From assembly GCA_022264855.1 (NCBI GenBank), contig JABYQU010000025.1, positions 420,377 to 484,376 of the forward strand: DNA of 64,000 nt. Reading direction: 5' to 3'. Position 1 is the stretch's first letter. The number at the start of each line of letters is the position of its first letter. The notes below the pieces were generated by a model that was given only the letters and a program-made list of their open reading frames with translations, was not told the origin of the DNA and did no database searches. Shown here piece by piece: positions 1 through 11,575 of this stretch. The translations under genes were made by a program, and so were the position numbers. The DNA comes from Lenzites betulinus. Taxonomy: Eukaryota > Basidiomycota > Agaricomycetes > Polyporales > Polyporaceae.

Positions 1-3000
1 GGACGTGTGCGCTCCGACGGCTACGGCCGTGCGCGACATGGACCCACAACGCACACGGTGAGCTTCTCCCGGGGCTGCCCCCTGTGTGCGCGCGGCGCAC
101 GCCGTCGTCAAGCTCGCCATCGGGATTCCGCGCGGCATGCACCGCTGCAGCAGGACGTGGCACGCCCGCCGCCGCCGCCCGCCGCCCCCCTCCCGGCGCG
201 CAACGCGCCTCCTCGCCTGCCCATCCCCTGCGACGGACGTGGCGGCGCGGGCGCCCCGCCGTGCTCGCGCCTGCGGCGCTGGTGCGGGCACCCCCGCAGA
301 CGAGACACCCGATCTGCAGCAGGGTGATCGCCGGACGGGGACTACGGGGATCGGGGGCGCGCGCCGCCGCGCGGACAACGTGTATAGTTGTTTGAGTTTG
401 AGTGGAAGTTCGCCGTCCCGAACAGCGTCGCGCCGAGGTTGCGCGTGGTGCTCATCGGGGCGCGGCGCCCGTGGGCGGGGCGCACAGTGGTTGGCTCGGC
501 GGGGCACACGCCGTGCGCTGTGCACGTCGGTCTGGGGGGGCTCACAGTTTGCTCTAGGTCGTCTGGCGGTGCGCGGGAGGCTGCAGCACGGCGCGCGGTG
601 GGTGCTCCAGCAGGTCGCGCGGGAGAATGGCTCCCCGACGCGGGCATGGGTAGGTTCGCACTCAGGCGAGGGCGCAAGACGCGCTGCACTCGGCGGGAGC
701 GCATCGGCGATTCTCGGCTAGCGATGCGCGAGTAAGGAATAACGAGCGACTGTATTGCTTATCCGGGACGTCAGCAGGTACGTTTGAGGACGGGCCTCAG
801 GCACTTGCGCGACGGCCTCGGTATTGCACAGACTCCCCTCTCGCAGTCCAGCAGAGAGCTGAGCACGCCGTTTATATAGTATAAACTGCTATTTATTGAT
901 TCTCATGCACGTCGCACGGGCTGAGCGAGACCGTGGCAAAAGTCGGAACGTGTTTCACTGCGCCGGCGCTTGAGCTTGGAGTTTGGTATGCCTGCCTGAT
1001 TTAGAACTTTCTCACTGCTTAGCGCCAGCGCTCGATCGCATCTTTCCTCCGCTCTCCCGTTGGCCGCACTCGTTTTCTTTCAGCACACGGAGCAGCCCGT
1101 CTGCAGCATGTAGCGAACATCGCAGAATGTTGATGCAACATGTATCTAGCAGCCTGAGGCACACAAGTCTCTCAGTCGGTCACCGCCGGGAACACCTTCG
1201 CGCTGCAAGCCGCCCTCATACCAGTCTCGCGCGCTGCCTGTGCAAGTGCACAAAGGCTCTCTTGGATTGTATAAAGATGGCTGTGATGTGTCGTTAGATT
1301 CCACAGCCCGAAACACGCTGACCATAAGTGATATCCAGCCGTCCTCAATTTCTTGCATTCACGAAAGATCCCTCTCGCGCGGCTCGACGACGCCCCCGCT
1401 GCCCTCGCCCTCTCGACGCCGACATGCCAGCACCGAGGGGCATATACCCTGCAAGTTTCGTGGGTTCCGCGCAGTTCCGCGCAGATCTCATCTGCGCCGA
1501 TTTCGGCCATTTCATGGACACAAACACGGAATGGCGCGCGGCCAGCCGTATTCAACTATGCGCGCGCTGATAAGTTCTGAGGACAGTCGTGTGAACATAA
1601 CGAGCCCGCCTGCGGAGTTTCGGCGCCAACGGAGCCAGTCTCAAAATCGACAATTTCGTGCGTTTTCGAGGGTGCGTCCAGGAAATCGCCGACCGTGCAT
1701 CGGATTCGTGTCCTCTGGGCTTGCAACTTGGTAGGCCTGTTCTTCTATACACAGCGTACACACGGGCTGAGATTCGACATGGTCAGAGCGGAAGCGAGCA
1801 GCACGCGCTTTGTGCAGAATTGTGCCATAGGCATGCATGAAGATTTCCGCGCCCCGCCGATGACGCCTGCCCCGGCGCCCCGCCTTTTCGTACGCACGCC
1901 GCGAGGCTGTCGTGGTCGGACGGCGTCTGCCTTGTCATGCGTGGGACGATACAGAGGGATGCCTCGCGCTGCGGCGCTGGCAGGACAAGGCTGAGATTGC
2001 AGGGGCGCTGCAGCGCTGTACTCGCATGCGCGCGCGCTGAGTCTTCGTATGGATGGTCGCTGGAACATACGCAATGCGCTTGCCAAGTTGCAGCCCAAAC
2101 GGAGCAAGTCCCAGGATCAACCGTTTCGCGCATTTTCGGGGGTGCGCCCAGAGAATCGTCTGCTGCGTCTCGGCTTGACGTCCATTTGCGGCGCCATTGG
2201 GTATGCTGGCTCGCGCGTATGTGCTACATGTATAGGCTAACTTTCGTCGTGATTAGAGCAGAACCGAACTGCGCAGACTTCGTGCAGACTCGGCGCCCGC
2301 CGGAGTAAACGCGCCAGCCCTCGACGAGCGTCCCGGTGCCCCGCCGCTTCGCGCGCACGCTCCCGTTTGCGGACGGCGTGTTCCCTGCACTGGGCGCATT
2401 CCTATCGTGGCGGCGTCCCCAGGTCGCGGCCACATCAGCCATGCTACGGCAGCGCCTCTTTGTCAGTATACTCGCGGGCGCAGGCGGCGCCAGCTGTGCA
2501 TGTTTTCATGATATCGGCTGTGGTAAGTGTTGTGTGCATACTCGAGCTCGAGCTCACCTCAGGATGGCAGGACGACGTCGTGCCCCTTTGGGTGGCGAAT
2601 ACGAGGCGAATACCGGGCGCCCGACCAGCGAGTGCTTTATGCACGCTCAGTGCTGTCAGACAACAGCCGTGACTCGATGGGTACAACCAAACAAAGAAAT
2701 CGGGCGCCGTTCGGCAGGTGCATGCAGCCCGGGCACTCCGGGAGCTGACAGGCATCATTTCGGTTCCCCGTCAGTCATAAGTATGGTTGTGCCCCCGCGT
2801 CTGCAATGCCCCGCGCCCCCCTCCCCCGCTACGCTGCTACGCCGCCTCCCGCGCCCGCGCCCTCCGCGCTGCCCGTTCCCCGCTCTCTGCGCTGCCTGTT
2901 TCCCTCCCTCTGCCGTGCCCGTCTCCCGCCACTCGCCGTGTTCCGAGGTGAGCCCGAGGCAAGGTGCTCGAGCAGAGGCGGTATCCACATACCAGGACGC

Positions 3001-3900
3001 GTAAGCGGTGAGTACGCCGCCCGTTCAACGTCCGGTGCGCTCCCATACCTCGCTAGGGCCTCCGCGGCATGCGCTGGTCTCTCCGGGACAGCCCCGGCCG
3101 GTGCACGAAGCGACAAAGTCGCCCGGAAGCACAGAACCCGGCGCGCACAACGCATGCGTCCAAGTCGACGGCTGCGTATCCGCGTGCTGCCATGCACCAA
3201 TGGCAGACATCTCGGCGCGAGCGGCGCGCGGCGTAACGCGGCGCTGGGGGAGGGCGGGGGTTGGGACGTCTCGACAGTAAGTCTCGATGTCGCGAATATT
3301 GTGGCGTTCAAGTCCTGACATTGTTCGTGCAGCGCCGCGCGCCTTCGAGTCGACGCACGCCGGCAGGCTCTTGCGCCGGCTGGTTAGCGTTGTGGGGCGG
3401 GCGGATGGACAGACGAGGGAGTGCGGCTCACGCACAGAAGCTCGGACGGGCGCGACCGCCAACTCTGCGGGCCGTCTGTCCAGTCTCATCAAACGGACCA
3501 TTGTAGGGCGCGCGGACCACCAGCGGCGAAACACAGAAACTCCGGGGTGCAGTCCAGGCATGGTGCGGGCGCAGCAGATCCGCGGCGAGCCTCGCACGGC
3601 CAGAGAACGGGAGCGCAGTGCAAACGCGGCGACGAGCGCGGCGTCCCACGGCAGGCGGTGTAAGTCTGTCGGCGAGCCGTGCGCGAGCGTCGTCGCGACC
3701 ACTCGCACTCGTGCGCATGAGCCCCGGATGGCGCGAATACACGTCCGAGTCCTCGGTATATACGTCAAACGGTTCCCCGCGCGGGCGGAGTGGAGGGCGT
3801 GCGGTATGAACGTACGGCGAGTAGCGTAGTGTAGAGTACGACCGTCTCCTCTGTATGTTGTCCGAGAAGCAATGAAATATATTGTTCCGACGCTACGACT
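1..3900. other. No supportable gene; GC-rich DNA
   Basis: Open frames occur in every frame here, as expected of very GC-rich DNA, but none shows a recognisable motif, a convincing intron-exon arrangement or consistent codon use. A diverged direct duplication lies at about 1566-2360. Otherwise I see nothing. Confidence 0.6.
1566..2360. repeat. Diverged direct duplication, offset about 470 bp
   Basis: The stretch from about 1566 to 1900 resembles the stretch from about 2036 to 2360 in the same order. Shared landmarks are TTTCG at 1660 and 2126 followed by a GGTGCG block, an AGAGCGGAA/AGAGCAGAA block near 1785 and 2257 with a following TTTGTGCAGA/TTCGTGCAGA block, and a CGGTGCCCCGCC-like block near 1873 and 2334. 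No reading frame is shared, so this looks like an old non-coding tandem duplication. Confidence 0.5.
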
Positions 3901-3901
3901 G

Positions 3902-5185
3902 CTACTTGTGTCTAATGGACTCACCTTCTGCGCAAGGGCCCTCCATTGCCCACCGTCGAGTACTCCCTACTGTCCACCGTCTGGAACTCTCTCCCACCAC
4001 ACACTGTCGGAAACTCCTGCCTACTGTCCACCATCGAGTACTCCGCCCCACCACACACTGTCGGAAACTCCTGCCTACTGTCCACTGCGGGAACTCTCTC
4101 CCACTGTCCACTGCGGGGAACCCTCTCCCACTGTCCACGCATTCTATTCGATTCTTTCTACATGCACATCCGCCGCCGGTCCGCCGCCGCCCCGTGCGTG
4201 CTCGCGAGCGTGCACCGGTACTGCGCCGCCTCGCGCTCCGTTGCACTCGGGCGTACGGGCCGGCAGTGGACGGGAAGGCGGGCACGGTGCTGCCGTTGGC
4301 GCCGTACTGGCGCATGTCGCTAGCGCCGGCTCCGCCCGACTGCGGGACAGGCATGGCCATGCCGCCGGTGGCGGCGGGGGAGTAATTGTAGGGGGTGACC
4401 TGGTCGGCGGCGCCGAGGTCGATGTCGGGGAGGGTGCCGTGGTTGTCGCCGGTGACGCGGTCGGGGTCGAAGTTGCCGTCAAAGTCGTCGCGGCGGCGGC
4501 GGCGGCAGAGGAAGAAGATGAGGGTGGCGAGGAGGGCGGCGCCGGCGACACCGCCGACGACGCCGCCGACGATGGCGCCGGTGTGGGAGGAGGAGGAGGA
4601 GGTGCGCTCGCTGTCGGCGCCGACGGTGGGGGTGCTCACGAGGGTGGAGGTGACGACGGAGGTGAAGACGGAGCCTGCGGCATCGGTTGCGCTGCGGAAG
4701 GGTCAGATGAGGGTCGGGCCGAGAAGAAGATGCACGCACATGATGGTGCTCGTTTGGGTGGAGGTCGAGAGGGGAAGCGTAGACGAAGACGACTGGGAGG
4801 CGGCGGAGGTGGGCACCGAGGCAGATGCGGACTGGGATGCGCTCTGAGAAGCAGAGGCCGAGGCGGAATCTGAGGCGCTAACGCTGCCGGAGTCGGAGGG
4901 GGTGGAGGAAGAAGGCGGGGGATCTGAGGCGGAAGACGACGAAGATGGGGGAGGAGTGGTGGAGGAGGAGGAGGCGGGAGGGTCGACGGAAGCAGAGGCA
5001 GAGGCAGAGGCAGAATCGGAACCTGAGGCAAGCGAGTTAGCAGCGGACGAGGAAGAGGAGGCAGGTGAAGAAGCAGAGGGAGAGGCAGAAGAGGAGGGCT
5101 GCGAGAGGGACGCAGACTCGGACGTACTGGGGGGAGCGACGGAGTCCGTGGCGGACACGGTCGCGTTACCTGTCGGGGAGGACAT
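3902..5185 (-). CDS. Ser/Thr-rich single-span membrane protein, mucin-like
   Basis: Two exons on the minus strand, 5185-4740 and 4691-3902, with a 48-bp intron (GTGCGT...CCGCAG), give 411 residues. Residues 1 to about 180 are almost entirely Ser, Ala, Pro and Thr, as in fungal wall-spanning or sensor ectodomains. Then comes a glycine/alanine/valine-rich hydrophobic helix (about 185-208, GAIVGGVVGGVAGAALL core) followed at once by a stop-transfer run of Arg, and a cytoplasmic tail with NFDPDRVTGD. This is the common fungal layout of a short-tailed surface protein. No signal peptide is visible at the first Met, so an upstream exon may be missing, or the protein may insert by its single span. 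The last 80 or so codons run through a 54-bp tandem repeat and may not belong to the ancestral tail. Function unknown. Confidence 0.6.
3967..4140. repeat. 54-bp tandem repeat plus shorter degenerate units
   Basis: Two adjacent 54-bp units (3967-4020 and 4021-4074) share CTACTGTCCACC at the start and ACACACTGTCGGAAACTCC at the end. They are followed by two 26-27-bp derivatives starting CACTGTCCACTGCGGG. Because 54 is a multiple of three, the array is read as an 18-residue repeat in the tail of the minus-strand Ser-rich protein. Confidence 0.8.
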
Positions 5186-7033
5186 GGTCGTAGAGAAAGA
5201 GAAAGGGAGGGCGCGAGGAGAGGAGATGAGAGGAGGAGCGAAGCGTCATTCGGGCTGAGCCAATCGCGCAGAGACGGCAGGGCGAGCGGCCGCTCGGTCG
5301 CCCACGCCGCGGCCCTCCCCACACACGCTGCACACACGCGCCCGCTCTCCCGATAAGCCAGATCGGACACTCACCACTCGCTTGCCGGCCGTACAGTGCG
5401 CCAGGGCCGTTCATGTTTGCGCGGGAGGGTCAGAGATGGCGGGGGCAGGAAGAGAGAGCGGGAAGCGACGATCTGCGCACCCGCCCGTTTTTGAACCTCC
5501 TAGGTCACAAGCTCCGCCTTTTTCTCCGCACTCGCTCGCGCACCCCGCCCCCGCCCTCGTCCTCCTCAGCGAGGGCCGGCCTGGGTCTGTCTCCTGCGCT
5601 GTCTGCCCCCGACGCTCTCGAGTCTCTCGTCGCCCTCGAGCCCGGCCCTCGCTCGAGCCTCGGTGCCTAGATCTCCGGCGCCCCGGACCCCCTCCGCTCT
5701 CTCCGCCGTCCTCGCGGGCTTTCCCACGCCCGAGCCTCAATACCTTAATTCTCCGCGTGTCCCACGTGCCCGCTAACATGAACTTCTCCTCCCTTCCGTG
5801 TCCTATACATACCGTGCCCACGCTCTTCCGGCCACATCCACGCCTGCTTTTAGGCGTCCAACGAGCACGCCGTACGCCGTCTGCAGATCTGACTCGATCG
5901 TCCGTGAAAATGAGCGCAGCACAGCTTCGTACGCAGCCGCCCCGCGTCCCCCATATTCTCAGAGGCTGCGCAGTCCTTACGCGTCGCCACGCCCCTTTCT
6001 TCTTCTCGCCGCCCCAAACGTGATGCATTGATCTCCATGTCCGCTTTCAAAGCTCATCCCCGCAGGGCGCACTTCGAAACACTCTACGAGACGACAACCG
6101 GCCTTTTTTGACGGTGATTCACAGCGTGTCCATGCTTGCGGCGCGAAGCCCGATTATCGCCGGCCTTGTGCACTGTGGACTGGATCGGTCAGTGCTACCG
6201 GTCTGCAGAGAGCACGAGGTCACTGCGGCTGGCCTTGTTAGTGCACATGTTCGCATGGTTTTGAACATGGTACATTTGACCGATGGACTCCACTTTGCAG
6301 GGGGCCTTTTGACGGTCATAGTAACTCTACAGCACGGAATCGTGACAGGTTGTTTTAAAACGTCAACTGGCTGTCTCTGAATCCCTTCCGAACTGCCGTT
6401 GCTTCTCTCGCAGCCCGAAGTCCAGCTCTGGTCGTGCGAAACACGCTACGCTGTCTACCGTACCGATAGGCACTGGCAGACATGCGGAAAGCACGAGCGC
6501 ACACCGAATGATCATGTCAGTGCATATGTCCGCTTTGAACCTGATATATATCAGCATGCTATTTGGACGACCGTCCGAGGACACTTCACAGTGTCTCGAC
6601 GGCGATCGAACCTTTGCAGCGCAGAATTCATGGAAGGCCGTCTAACATGCACTATGCTTACGCAACTGACGAGCTACCTTCCAGGTTCCAACAGCGACTG
6701 GCCGCCTCTAGATCGAAGAGGCACTCAGAGATGCTACCTGGGGTCGACAACTTGTGGGACAGATAGAGAACTAGACTCGATTGACGGATCCAGGTAGCCT
6801 AACAACCTCACGACTTCCTCAATCCTGCTGCCAGGTCGCACGCGCCGATATATCAAATCACGCTGCTGCATACATACGTACATCGAGCCACACTAACATT
6901 CCTATCACAAACGCAATACCATGCCACACGGACGACCGTCGACATCTCGGGTGGAGGGTGGCCCTCACCAGTCACTAGTCCCCTGAACTCACTAAGAAAC
7001 GTTTCACGATGAGCTACATACCAATCACCCTCT
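5186..7033. other. Intergenic; no gene seen
   Basis: A pyrimidine-rich, promoter-like stretch follows the start of the minus-strand Ser-rich gene. At about 6190-6300 and 6470-6570 two weakly similar segments share GCACGAG and a TGCACATG/TGCATATG block roughly 280 bp apart. No convincing coding region. Confidence 0.5.
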
Positions 7034-7753
7034 TTACGCCGTCTCGCCTCCCCTGCCTTTCTTCTGCGCGCCCGCCCCGTCCCGCCGCTTCTTATGCTTC
7101 GACTTGTCCGACCCGCTCTTCGCAGCACCCTCCGCCCCCGCCCCGCGCCCAGGCTCTCTCTCTGCCGTACTCCGCCTCCGCCTCCGCCGCTCCCCAGAGG
7201 CTCCCCCGTCCTGTCCCTGTCCTTCTCCCTGCGGCGCCCGCGCCCCCGACGCAGAGACCCCATGCGCGCTCGCGACGCCCTGCACGATCGCGCCCGCGCC
7301 CGCGGACAGCGCGCCCCCGACGCCCTGCACGATCTGCGCCGCGCCCCACACCGCGACCGCGGGCACCGCGAGCACCGTGAGCAGCCCGAGCCCGAAGGTG
7401 CGCGCGGCGACTGCGCCTGCGTTCCGGGGCGGTGGCGGCGGCGGCTGCGGTGGGGAGTCTGAGGAGGAGGCGGACTGGGAGGCGTTCGACGAGTGCTCCT
7501 CCGAGTCCTCATGCGGAGCGGCGTCTGCGTCCGCGTCGGAGCCGGGGGCGCGTGACGGTGGCGGGGACGGGGTCGGGGAACGAGAGGCAGACCTGGCGCC
7601 GGCGGTGCGCGAGGATGAGGACGAGAACGAGGCGGGTGGGGATGTGGAGCGTGACGGGGGTTCGTCCAGGGACGAGGCCCACCTACTGGCGGTGGGCTGT
7701 CCTCGCCCATGCGGCGGGCCTGCCTCGGGACCGGCGAGCTCGGCTATGTGCAT
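7034..7753 (-). CDS. Low-complexity protein with one glycine-rich hydrophobic segment (tandem paralogue 1)
   Basis: A single-exon frame of 239 residues with the ATG at 7753. Residues 1-110 are rich in Pro, Ser, Asp and Glu with a run of prolines. A hydrophobic stretch of about 35 residues follows (core FGLGLLTVLAVPAVAVWGAA, then QIVQGVGGAL), and the tail is strongly basic (Arg, Lys). The next gene at 8752-9276 has the same plan and the same order of features around the hydrophobic stretch, including an aromatic/Ala start, a central Pro, and a GA..VGKIIEG/GA..IVQGVGG glycine pattern. The pairing of two otherwise unremarkable frames supports both as real. The product probably sits in a membrane. 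Function unknown. Confidence 0.55.
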   Translation of the reverse strand: MHIAELAGPEAGPPHGRGQPTASRWASSLDEPPSRSTSPPASFSSSSSRTAGARSASRSPTPSPPPSRAPGSDADADAAPHEDSEEHSSNASQSASSSDSPPQPPPPPPRNAGAVAARTFGLGLLTVLAVPAVAVWGAAQIVQGVGGALSAGAGAIVQGVASAHGVSASGARAPQGEGQGQDGGASGERRRRRRSTAEREPGRGAGAEGAAKSGSDKSKHKKRRDGAGAQKKGRGGETA

Positions 7754-8751
7754 GATTTCTGGGGTGAGGTGTGGGGGAGGGGTTGGGGGTCAAGGGTGCC
7801 GTGGACGGGGTGTGGGGGTTCAGTAGGGCGTCCTGCGGATCGGGTCGAGTTTGATTCTTGGGAGGCGTGGACGTGCTTGTTAGGACTTCGCCTAGATGAG
7901 GGTTTTGTGCCCACAGCTGGCACTGTCCTGCGTACGATGTGGAGGGACGAGGTGAGCAGTCGTGCTGGCGTCGGATCCAGCTGGGTGTTGTGGACGGAAT
8001 CCCGAGTCGTCCAGACGGAAGTATGCCGCGCATCGTGTGCTGCGGTAGCTTGTCACGGTCGCACCGTGCCGAGGGCTGTCATATGAGCATGGAAGAAAAG
8101 GAGGTCTAAAAGTAGCGATAACGTCAGTGGCAAGGGTTCGCAGATGGATTCGCGAGACGGCTTTCTCGGGTACTTGCACTGTACTTGCATAATGCGCTGA
8201 GGGGACGTGCGCGCGCCAGTCGCGCCACTGGCTAGAGACGTGCTCATACCTTACGAAGGAATCGCGAGACTAGCCACCCACATCGTTGATAGCAAGTCTC
8301 GTGTTCAAAGGCCTGTATGTGACGCAAGTGTCGTGGCGCAGCGGTATGCGCGGTGCGGTCCAGAGGGTGCCCTGCTGGTCGAGGATATTGAAAGTCTCGA
8401 GTTACTAGGCCACTCGCTGATCAATATTAATACTGGTGTCTTCTTTGAATATAGGTGAGATGTTGGCGTTTGCATCGAGGGTTAGACTGCCGCGATGCAC
8501 AACCACTCTTTTGACCGCCGAGCGTTTGAATTCGAGGCTAAGAAATCATAATAGTTCATCCGCGGCGTGATATGACAGCACCTATGTACTGCACACATGT
8601 CCGTAGCCGGTGTGGTAGGGTATGCAAAGAGAAACGAAAAGGACAGAACCAAAGGTACATCCATAACCTGTGCGGTCAACAGTTTTGTCAGTGCCTGATC
8701 ACAGTAGTGTATGCTCGCGCAAGATACACTCACCACGACACACACGCCCTC

Positions 8752-9276
8752 TCAAGCGTCGTACTCGGGCTTGGCCCTCTTGCTGCGCCTCTCCTCCTGC
8801 TCCCGCGCTTCCCGCGCCCTGTACGAGCGGTACGCCGACTCCGGGCCCGCCGCCAGGCCCTTCCCCGTGCCCTCGATGATCTTCCCCACGCCGTACAGCG
8901 CGCCGAGAAACGCGATGAGCGGGAACATCACGATGACGAGCATGCCCCGTGCGAACGCGCGCGCGGCGCTGTGCTCGTGCTCCGCCCCGGAGTACTCTGA
9001 TGCGGACCGCGCGTGGTGTCGTTCGGGGGCGGGGTGCCTCTCCGAGACGCCGGCGGGCGCGGGGGACGCCTGGGTCGCTGCTTGGCCGCTGCTGCTGCCG
9101 CCGGCGGGGAGAGGGGTGTAAGCGGGCGGGGCGGCTGCGGCGGTCATGTTTGGGATGGGCTGCTGCTCGACCGGCGGGGGGCTCATGACGATGGGGGACG
9201 AGGAGGACGCCGCGTGCGGGTCGGGATATTGGCCGACGCTGTCCCGCGCGAGCTTGCTCTCTTTCGCAACGATCAT
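8752..9276 (-). CDS. Low-complexity protein with one glycine-rich hydrophobic segment (tandem paralogue 2)
   Basis: Single exon, 174 residues, starting at the ATG at 9276. The frame stays open upstream to 9855, but that extension has no ATG in good context and looks like leader sequence, so I chose the internal start that aligns with the neighbour's length. N terminus polar and rich in Pro, Ala and Ser; residues 105-140 are hydrophobic (LVIVMFPLIAFLGALYGVGK core); the tail is charged with Arg/Glu pairs and ends KPEYDA. Same strand and architecture as 7034-7753, so a tandem duplicate. Predicted single-span membrane protein of unknown role. Confidence 0.6.
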   Translation of the reverse strand: MIVAKESKLARDSVGQYPDPHAASSSSPIVMSPPPVEQQPIPNMTAAAAPPAYTPLPAGGSSSGQAATQASPAPAGVSERHPAPERHHARSASEYSGAEHEHSAARAFARGMLVIVMFPLIAFLGALYGVGKIIEGTGKGLAAGPESAYRSYRAREAREQEERRSKRAKPEYDA

Positions 9277-10722
9277 CGTGTCAGTTCGTTGGCTGCGGGG
9301 CGGTTGACAAGGCTGCTCGGGTTTGAAATCGGGTGCGCGAGCCAAGACGGGGCCGGGGGCGAGTATGTATAAAGACGGCGGACGCGCAGGCCCAGGGAGA
9401 CGGTGGCGGTTTGGAGAAGGGTTTGGGCAGGTTCGCTCTGCGCAACGGCGAGAGAGTTGTGCTGCATCCTGCGCACGCAGCGCCGGCGCCCGTGGAAATT
9501 CGCTTGTGCTGCGCGTGCGCGAGTGCAGGCTGCGGGGATGCGGGGCGGTGGGATCCAGGTGGGACCGGCAGCATTCTGGGCAGCTTAACGTCCGCCTGCA
9601 CCGGAACGCGCAGTGCGACGACTGGCTGCACGGCGCACGCGCCGGAACGCGCAGACCTTCGAAATGATCTGTGATGAGCGCTAGAGTAAGATCTACACAG
9701 GTTGCGTGCGCATGTGTGAGGCTCTTTCTTTTACACTTTCGTGTCTGACGATGATCTAGGAAGCAACTTGGAAGAGTGTCAGAACGTTCAAAAAGCCAAG
9801 TTGCGAAAACGATGGGGTTTGCAACTTGTTGAAGTTCAAGCAAGCCCTGGAGCACTTAGTAGCGACTGCCATCGCCCCACCGACGACAGACGACGTTGTC
9901 TTAGGTCTACTGCTAGTCGAGTCCAGTGGCGTGATCCGCACCGAGATCCGCCTGTTAACGTTGGGGATCCACACGCTGTCTTCTATTGATGCACGGCGGC
10001 GCGCCAACGAGAACTTGAGTGATTCCGAGTGAAGCACCTATGTGTACAACTGTACAACGACAATCGTTCCGAGCGGTGCTGGTCACGACTGGCTACGAGC
10101 GAGTCCTGATATCGAAAATTTGATGTCAGTATGAGAGCGAACGCCTCGTCGTAGCACGACGCACGGGGGAAGAGGACCGCGTATAGATTGGACTCGCCGT
10201 ACGAGAAATGCGGATGCAATGCCATGTACGCGCCTTTCCATACGGAGTGCGAGACTCGGGGGATGTGCGCCTTGTGCGAAGTAAGGCCGTGGTGCTAGCT
10301 TGTCCTAGAATTATGCGCCCACAATTGGCAAAACCTACGTAGTGCTGCATCGCCTACGAAGCTTGAAGAGGTAATCTCTGCTGCATAGAGGCTTAGGGGC
10401 GTGGTGTGTCGAGGAACTTCTGTGAGAGAACGCAGCTTGCAGATTCCATGTAATATCGATCGCGAGCGGCGGCGCATATTGAGTTGTTTCCCGGACAAGG
10501 GATGCCAATGTTACTTTCCGGTTGGGACCGTCAAGGAGCGGAGCTGTGGATAGGAGTTTATGAGCTCGAGGTGAACAGGGCATAGTTGCCCGTCCGCGTC
10601 TCATACTAACGCAGAGAGCAATGAGGTAATAGCTCCAAGGAGCATAAATCGAGCACACGCCCGAGTCGAAGAGCTCACCGGCAACTGCTCTCAGAGGACC
10701 CCCTGTCGCCACTTCGATCGCC
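9277..10722. other. Intergenic; no gene seen
   Basis: Short frames on both strands near 9756-10037 lack motifs and splice support. The end of this stretch is the leader of the secreted-protein gene at 10723, with a weak TATA-like CATAAATC at 10643-10650. Confidence 0.5.
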
Positions 10723-11289
10723 ATGTTCAAGAAGGTCTTCATGCTCGCCACTCTTGCTGCTTCCGCTGCAGCCCAAGGCGTTGTCATTGCTGCGCCTGCG
10801 GCCAATGCGACATTGTTCCCGGGTCAGACCATCGTTGTGGACGTTGACCGTGTGGTGCGTGATGACGTTTGGGTCTACGCCGCGTAGTCTCCTCTTGCTG
10901 AACCATTTCAAGCCCTCACTCACCGGGTCGACAGAGGTCGCAGTAGCTATCGGCATACTGTCCTGTGTTAGGTTCAACCCCGCAGGGACATGCGACGGCG
11001 TGAACACCTCCGAAGATATTGGCACACCGCTCTTCTCGGGACCGTACAACCCCGAGCCGGTCGGTAATGGCCACTCCGACGTCTTCCAGAACTTCACGGT
11101 CACAATCCCGCAAAGCTTGCCGGCGGGATTGGCTGTGATTTCGGTCGCGCACTTTGCGCTGGTCATTGTGAGTAGATGTTGCTTCAGGTTTAACAGGATA
11201 CGATTGACTTACGCGCGTTTTCAATGTGTCAGGGAGAGATTCCCCTCTTCGAGGTCGTAAACCAGACTGTCTTCATCGAGAATGAGTAG
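10723..11289 (+). CDS. Small secreted protein, family member A
   Basis: Exons 10723-10854, 10913-11167 and 11233-11289 give 147 residues. The first 17 residues are a clear signal peptide (short basic start, Ala/Leu core, cleavage after SAAAQ). The mature part begins GVVIAAPAAN and continues with a PGQTIVVDVDR strand pattern. Exon 2 has four anchor motifs shared with its paralogues at 15040 and 18017: VAVAIGI, a TPLFSGPY block, QNFTVTIP and PAG..VISVAHF. Two cysteines lie in exon 2. Exon 1 is 44 codons and both introns are phase 0, exactly as in the paralogues. The repeating strand-like pattern suggests a small beta-sandwich. It resembles the secreted basidiomycete proteins often left unnamed, and I do not assign a function. 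Asn-glycosylation sites are present (NAT, NFT). Confidence 0.8.
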
Positions 11290-11575
11290 ACAGTCGATAG
11301 GCTCGTGTTGCGAGGGGAGTAGGCAGGATGTAGTGACATGGACGTCTTGCGGACATTTGTTTCGAGTTACACGTTCTGTCGTTGTCTATCCATGATAGAC
11401 GCATCAGGGACGTTAGAATCATGAGACGGACTGAGCTTGCAAAACATTGAGAGAGAGGGGGACTGGTGCAAGCCGATTCGAAGAACCGGAGCTTCAAGTT
11501 GCAGCCTGGGCGAGCGGCAGAGCGTCGAAGATAGGGCGGAGAGGACTGTCCGTGACGTCCTACTACGAGCCGCAT

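Noticed and set aside
4636..5370. Pro/Leu/Arg-rich 244-codon frame on the minus strand
   Set aside because: It is an alternate-frame shadow of the Ser-rich membrane protein gene.
8325..8400. tRNA-like segment with a TGGCGCAGCGGTA A-box and a GGTCGAGGAT B-box-like stretch
   Set aside because: The acceptor and anticodon stems do not pair and no CCA-proximal stem can be formed. At most a relic.
9277..9855. 193-codon N-terminal extension of the 8752-9276 gene
   Set aside because: Open frame without good start context or similarity to the paralogue; better read as leader in GC-rich DNA.
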